This document shows, one piece after another, positions 62,343 through 64,000 of a stretch of 64,000 nt of DNA. Numbering within the stretch: position 1 is the stretch's first letter; each line of letters begins with the position of its first letter. The translations under genes and the position numbers were made by a program. Origin of the DNA: Bacteroidota bacterium (GTDB lineage Bacteria > Bacteroidota > Bacteroidia > Cytophagales > Cyclobacteriaceae); contig JAEZGH010000039.1 of assembly GCA_023417065.1 (NCBI GenBank), positions 57,101 through 121,100 of the forward strand, given 5' to 3'. The notes below the pieces were generated by a model. The model saw nothing but the letters and a program-made list of their open reading frames with translations. It did not search any database and was not told where the DNA came from.

Positions 62343-64000
62343 ATGAGAAGGATTGCTCCAACCATAGCACCCGTATCCGTTCAGAAAATGCTGATTGCTA
62401 TCTTTCTGTTTTTAACCGTGACCGCCTTTGGTCAGGTTACGATAACGGGGGGAGGTGGCGGATCTGCCATGTGTGCGGATGATGAGTACGTTACCCTTTC
62501 GCCAATAGTCATCAGTGAGACTGCGGTAGGAAATTTCAATATCCGCACTTTCGTTGTTGATACGCTGAACCTCGGTCTTAGTAACCCCGCATTTAAGTTC
62601 GAACCGAACTCGGGTTCCGTCTCTTTTACGGGTACGGGTGCAGAAACCGTTATTGCGACTATCAATGTCACCGAAACCAAAGTAGCTATAAGAATTGTTG
62701 AGGGCGATAACGCGAACGCGGGAGGGCTAAACGCCATTACTATCAGCGGATTGAAGGTAAAAGCTTCATCGTCCGTTTCTCCTGCCTATATCAGGAGGGT
62801 TGCCTCCGACCAGGAGTTTGGAATTACAGGATTGGGGGTCGGAACGAACCTCGTAACGCTGGCAAGTTTTAGTCCGCCAACGGTTAGCGCCGGAAGTGAT
62901 GAAGTTCTTTGTTCGCCCGGCGTGATCAACTTTTCCTCGAAGTCCGTTCTGGCATCCGTCTCGGCTGGTGCCAATGTACTATGGACGCATAACGGCAGTG
63001 GTACCTCCTTTACCAATGCATGGACGCTGACACCATCTTATACGACAGGACCGTCTGAGGTGGGAACTGTTTTGTTTACATTGACAGCAACGAATTCGAA
63101 TGGTAGCTGTTCTTCCGTGAGCGATGTGATGGAATTGGAGATCGCTAAAGCGCCTGTGATAACAGGTCAGCCGGCTTCTCAATCTGTCTGCGAGGGAGGT
63201 ACGATCAACCTGAGCGTAACTGCCCAGGGCACCGACTTAACCTACGAATGGTTCCGCGGAGCAACTTCTTTGGGACCGGCCAGTCCTGCAGCAAATACGC
63301 TGACCATTACAAATGCGAATGCTTCCCATGCGGGTGACTACACTGTTGTGGTTCGCGGCGCGTGTGATGATGGCATGGGCGTCACCAGTTCAATAGCAGC
63401 CGTTGTGGTTGATGAAGCACCTGAAGTAATTGCGCATCCGGCTCATCAGACGGTCTGTGAGGATGGATCCACGACGTTTACCGTCAATGCCGGAGCAACT
63501 TCCTCGCCACAATACCATTGGCAGGTTAACCGCAACGATGGAGCAGGGTATGTTGACCTGGTCAATGACTCCGAGCATGCTAATGTAACTACAGCAACAC
63601 TTACTGTTCAGAATACGCCTCTCGCCGCTAACGGCTACTTATACCGAGCCAGGATCACCAGTTCTGCAACCTGCACGGCTACTGCGTTCAGTAATGCAGC
63701 AGTGCTGACGGTTCAGGAGAAACCTGTGATCGATGTACAGCCTCTGGCACAGACGCTCTGTGAAGGCAGCACCATTTCATTGAGTGTAACTGCTCACGGG
63801 ACAGGCTTGACGTATCAATGGTTCCGGGATGGCGCTTCCTTAGGTGCAGCCAGCGCGACCGCAACTACCCTAACAATTACCAACGCGAATGCAACTCACG
63901 CAGGTGACTACACCGTTGTGGTTCGTGGTACGTGTGATGCAACAGGGGTGACCAGCTCCGTGGCGGCGATCACGATTGAAGAAGCCCCTGAAGTAATTGC
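62343..64000 (+). CDS. Large secreted Ig-repeat protein, 3' end outside the window
   Basis: The frame opens at ATG 62343 and remains open to the edge (552 codons seen). A signal peptide ends near residue 31 (TVTAFGQ). A first domain (about 40-165) is a beta-rich module. From about 175 on there are Ig-like domains, with the recurring features CEGGTINLSVTAQG, TYEWFRG, LTITNANASHAGDYTVVV. Two kinds of Ig domain alternate (A about 90, B about 100 residues). Such proteins in this phylum are usually T9SS-exported adhesins ending in a sorting domain or gliding-motility C-terminal domain; the end is not visible here. It is the last seen gene of the nSTAND operon. Confidence 0.85.
   Translation, partial: MRRIAPTIAPVSVQKMLIAIFLFLTVTAFGQVTITGGGGGSAMCADDEYVTLSPIVISETAVGNFNIRTFVVDTLNLGLSNPAFKFEPNSGSVSFTGTGAETVIATINVTETKVAIRIVEGDNANAGGLNAITISGLKVKASSSVSPAYIRRVASDQEFGITGLGVGTNLVTLASFSPPTVSAGSDEVLCSPGVINFSSKSVLASVSAGANVLWTHNGSGTSFTNAWTLTPSYTTGPSEVGTVLFTLTATNSNGSCSSVSDVMELEIAKAPVITGQPASQSVCEGGTINLSVTAQGTDLTYEWFRGATSLGPASPAANTLTITNANASHAGDYTVVVRGACDDGMGVTSSIAAVVVDEAPEVIAHPAHQTVCEDGSTTFTVNAGATSSPQYHWQVNRNDGAGYVDLVNDSEHANVTTATLTVQNTPLAANGYLYRARITSSATCTATAFSNAAVLTVQEKPVIDVQPLAQTLCEGSTISLSVTAHGTGLTYQWFRDGASLGAASATATTLTITNANATHAGDYTVVVRGTCDATGVTSSVAAITIEEAPEVI
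63153..64000 (+). repeat. 570-bp Ig superrepeat
   Basis: Positions from 63153 and from 63723 begin with the same CCTGTGAT and remain highly similar over about 270 bp, ending in CCTGAAGTAATTGC at both 63420 and 63987. Between them lies a different Ig unit. The period is therefore 570 bp (190 codons), made of an A and a B Ig domain. The second copy is cut by the window edge. Confidence 0.8.

Noticed and set aside
1..64000. CRISPR arrays, tRNA or rRNA genes, insertion sequences
   Set aside because: No regular spacer repeats, cloverleaf-like sequence, rRNA core motif, transposase or terminal inverted repeats were found by eye.

Overview
The window looks like a chromosome segment of a Bacteroidota bacterium of the Cytophagales type. 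This rests on SusC/SusD pairs with SusE/F-like lipoproteins, a type IX secretion (T9SS) C-terminal sorting domain on an amylase, many lipoproteins with a LxxC-type lipobox, promoter -7 elements of the TAnnTTTG class, and the gene order thrS-infC-rpmI-rplT. The genus is not certain; Chryseolinea or Ohtaekwangia-like organisms would fit, but this is inference.

Region 1 (1-1047) has no convincing gene. It carries short-period repeats: a 17-bp-arm hairpin running into 11-bp tandem units, three copies of another 11-mer, and scattered CCGGCAAC motifs.

Region 2 (1048-23724) is a starch/malto-oligosaccharide utilisation locus. It holds a GH31 alpha-glucosidase, a LacI-family regulator, SusC, SusD, a SusE/F-like lipoprotein with three starch-binding-like modules, a T9SS-exported CBM48-GH13 amylase, a SusA-like GH13, a soluble coiled-coil histidine kinase, a second SusA-like GH13 on the opposite strand, and a second SusC/SusD pair. 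LacI-type palindromes close to CGCAAnCGnTTGCG lie ahead of the GH31 gene, in front of susC-1 (two abutting copies) and in the divergent GH13/susC-2 spacer. The simplest reading is that the one LacI protein controls the whole locus.

Region 3 (23725-34480) starts with a decayed or frameshifted small lipoprotein gene. A same-strand cassette follows: an unknown small exported protein, two tandem giant FG-GAP/ASPIC-UnbV (CRTAC1-like) lipoproteins, a PAP2/vanadium-haloperoxidase-fold lipoprotein and a GH37 trehalase lipoprotein. Four of the five genes overlap a neighbour.

Region 4 (34483-56737) is mostly housekeeping: YihY-type membrane protein, Bcp peroxiredoxin, M23 peptidase, FAH-family hydrolase, M48 lipoprotein protease, DUF1684 protein, DEDDh exonuclease, Mpl ligase, DnaB, a SprB-repeat lipoprotein with a CX4CH haem-like motif, a TPR protein, EtfBA, a DUF151 nuclease, a CNT nucleoside transporter, TrmH, a SanA-like protein, a DUF5686 outer-membrane protein, and thrS-infC-rpmI-rplT. 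infC has no ATG/GTG/TTG start that would include its conserved N-domain, so it must start on AUC or AUU.

Region 5 (56867 to the right edge) is a tightly packed four-gene operon: a membrane-anchored nSTAND NTPase with a WD40-like C-terminus, a TPR plus outer-membrane barrel protein, a propeller-like lipoprotein, and the start of a large secreted Ig-repeat protein that runs off the window. It is the best candidate here for an undescribed system, coupling a cytoplasmic STAND switch to a cell-surface repeat protein.
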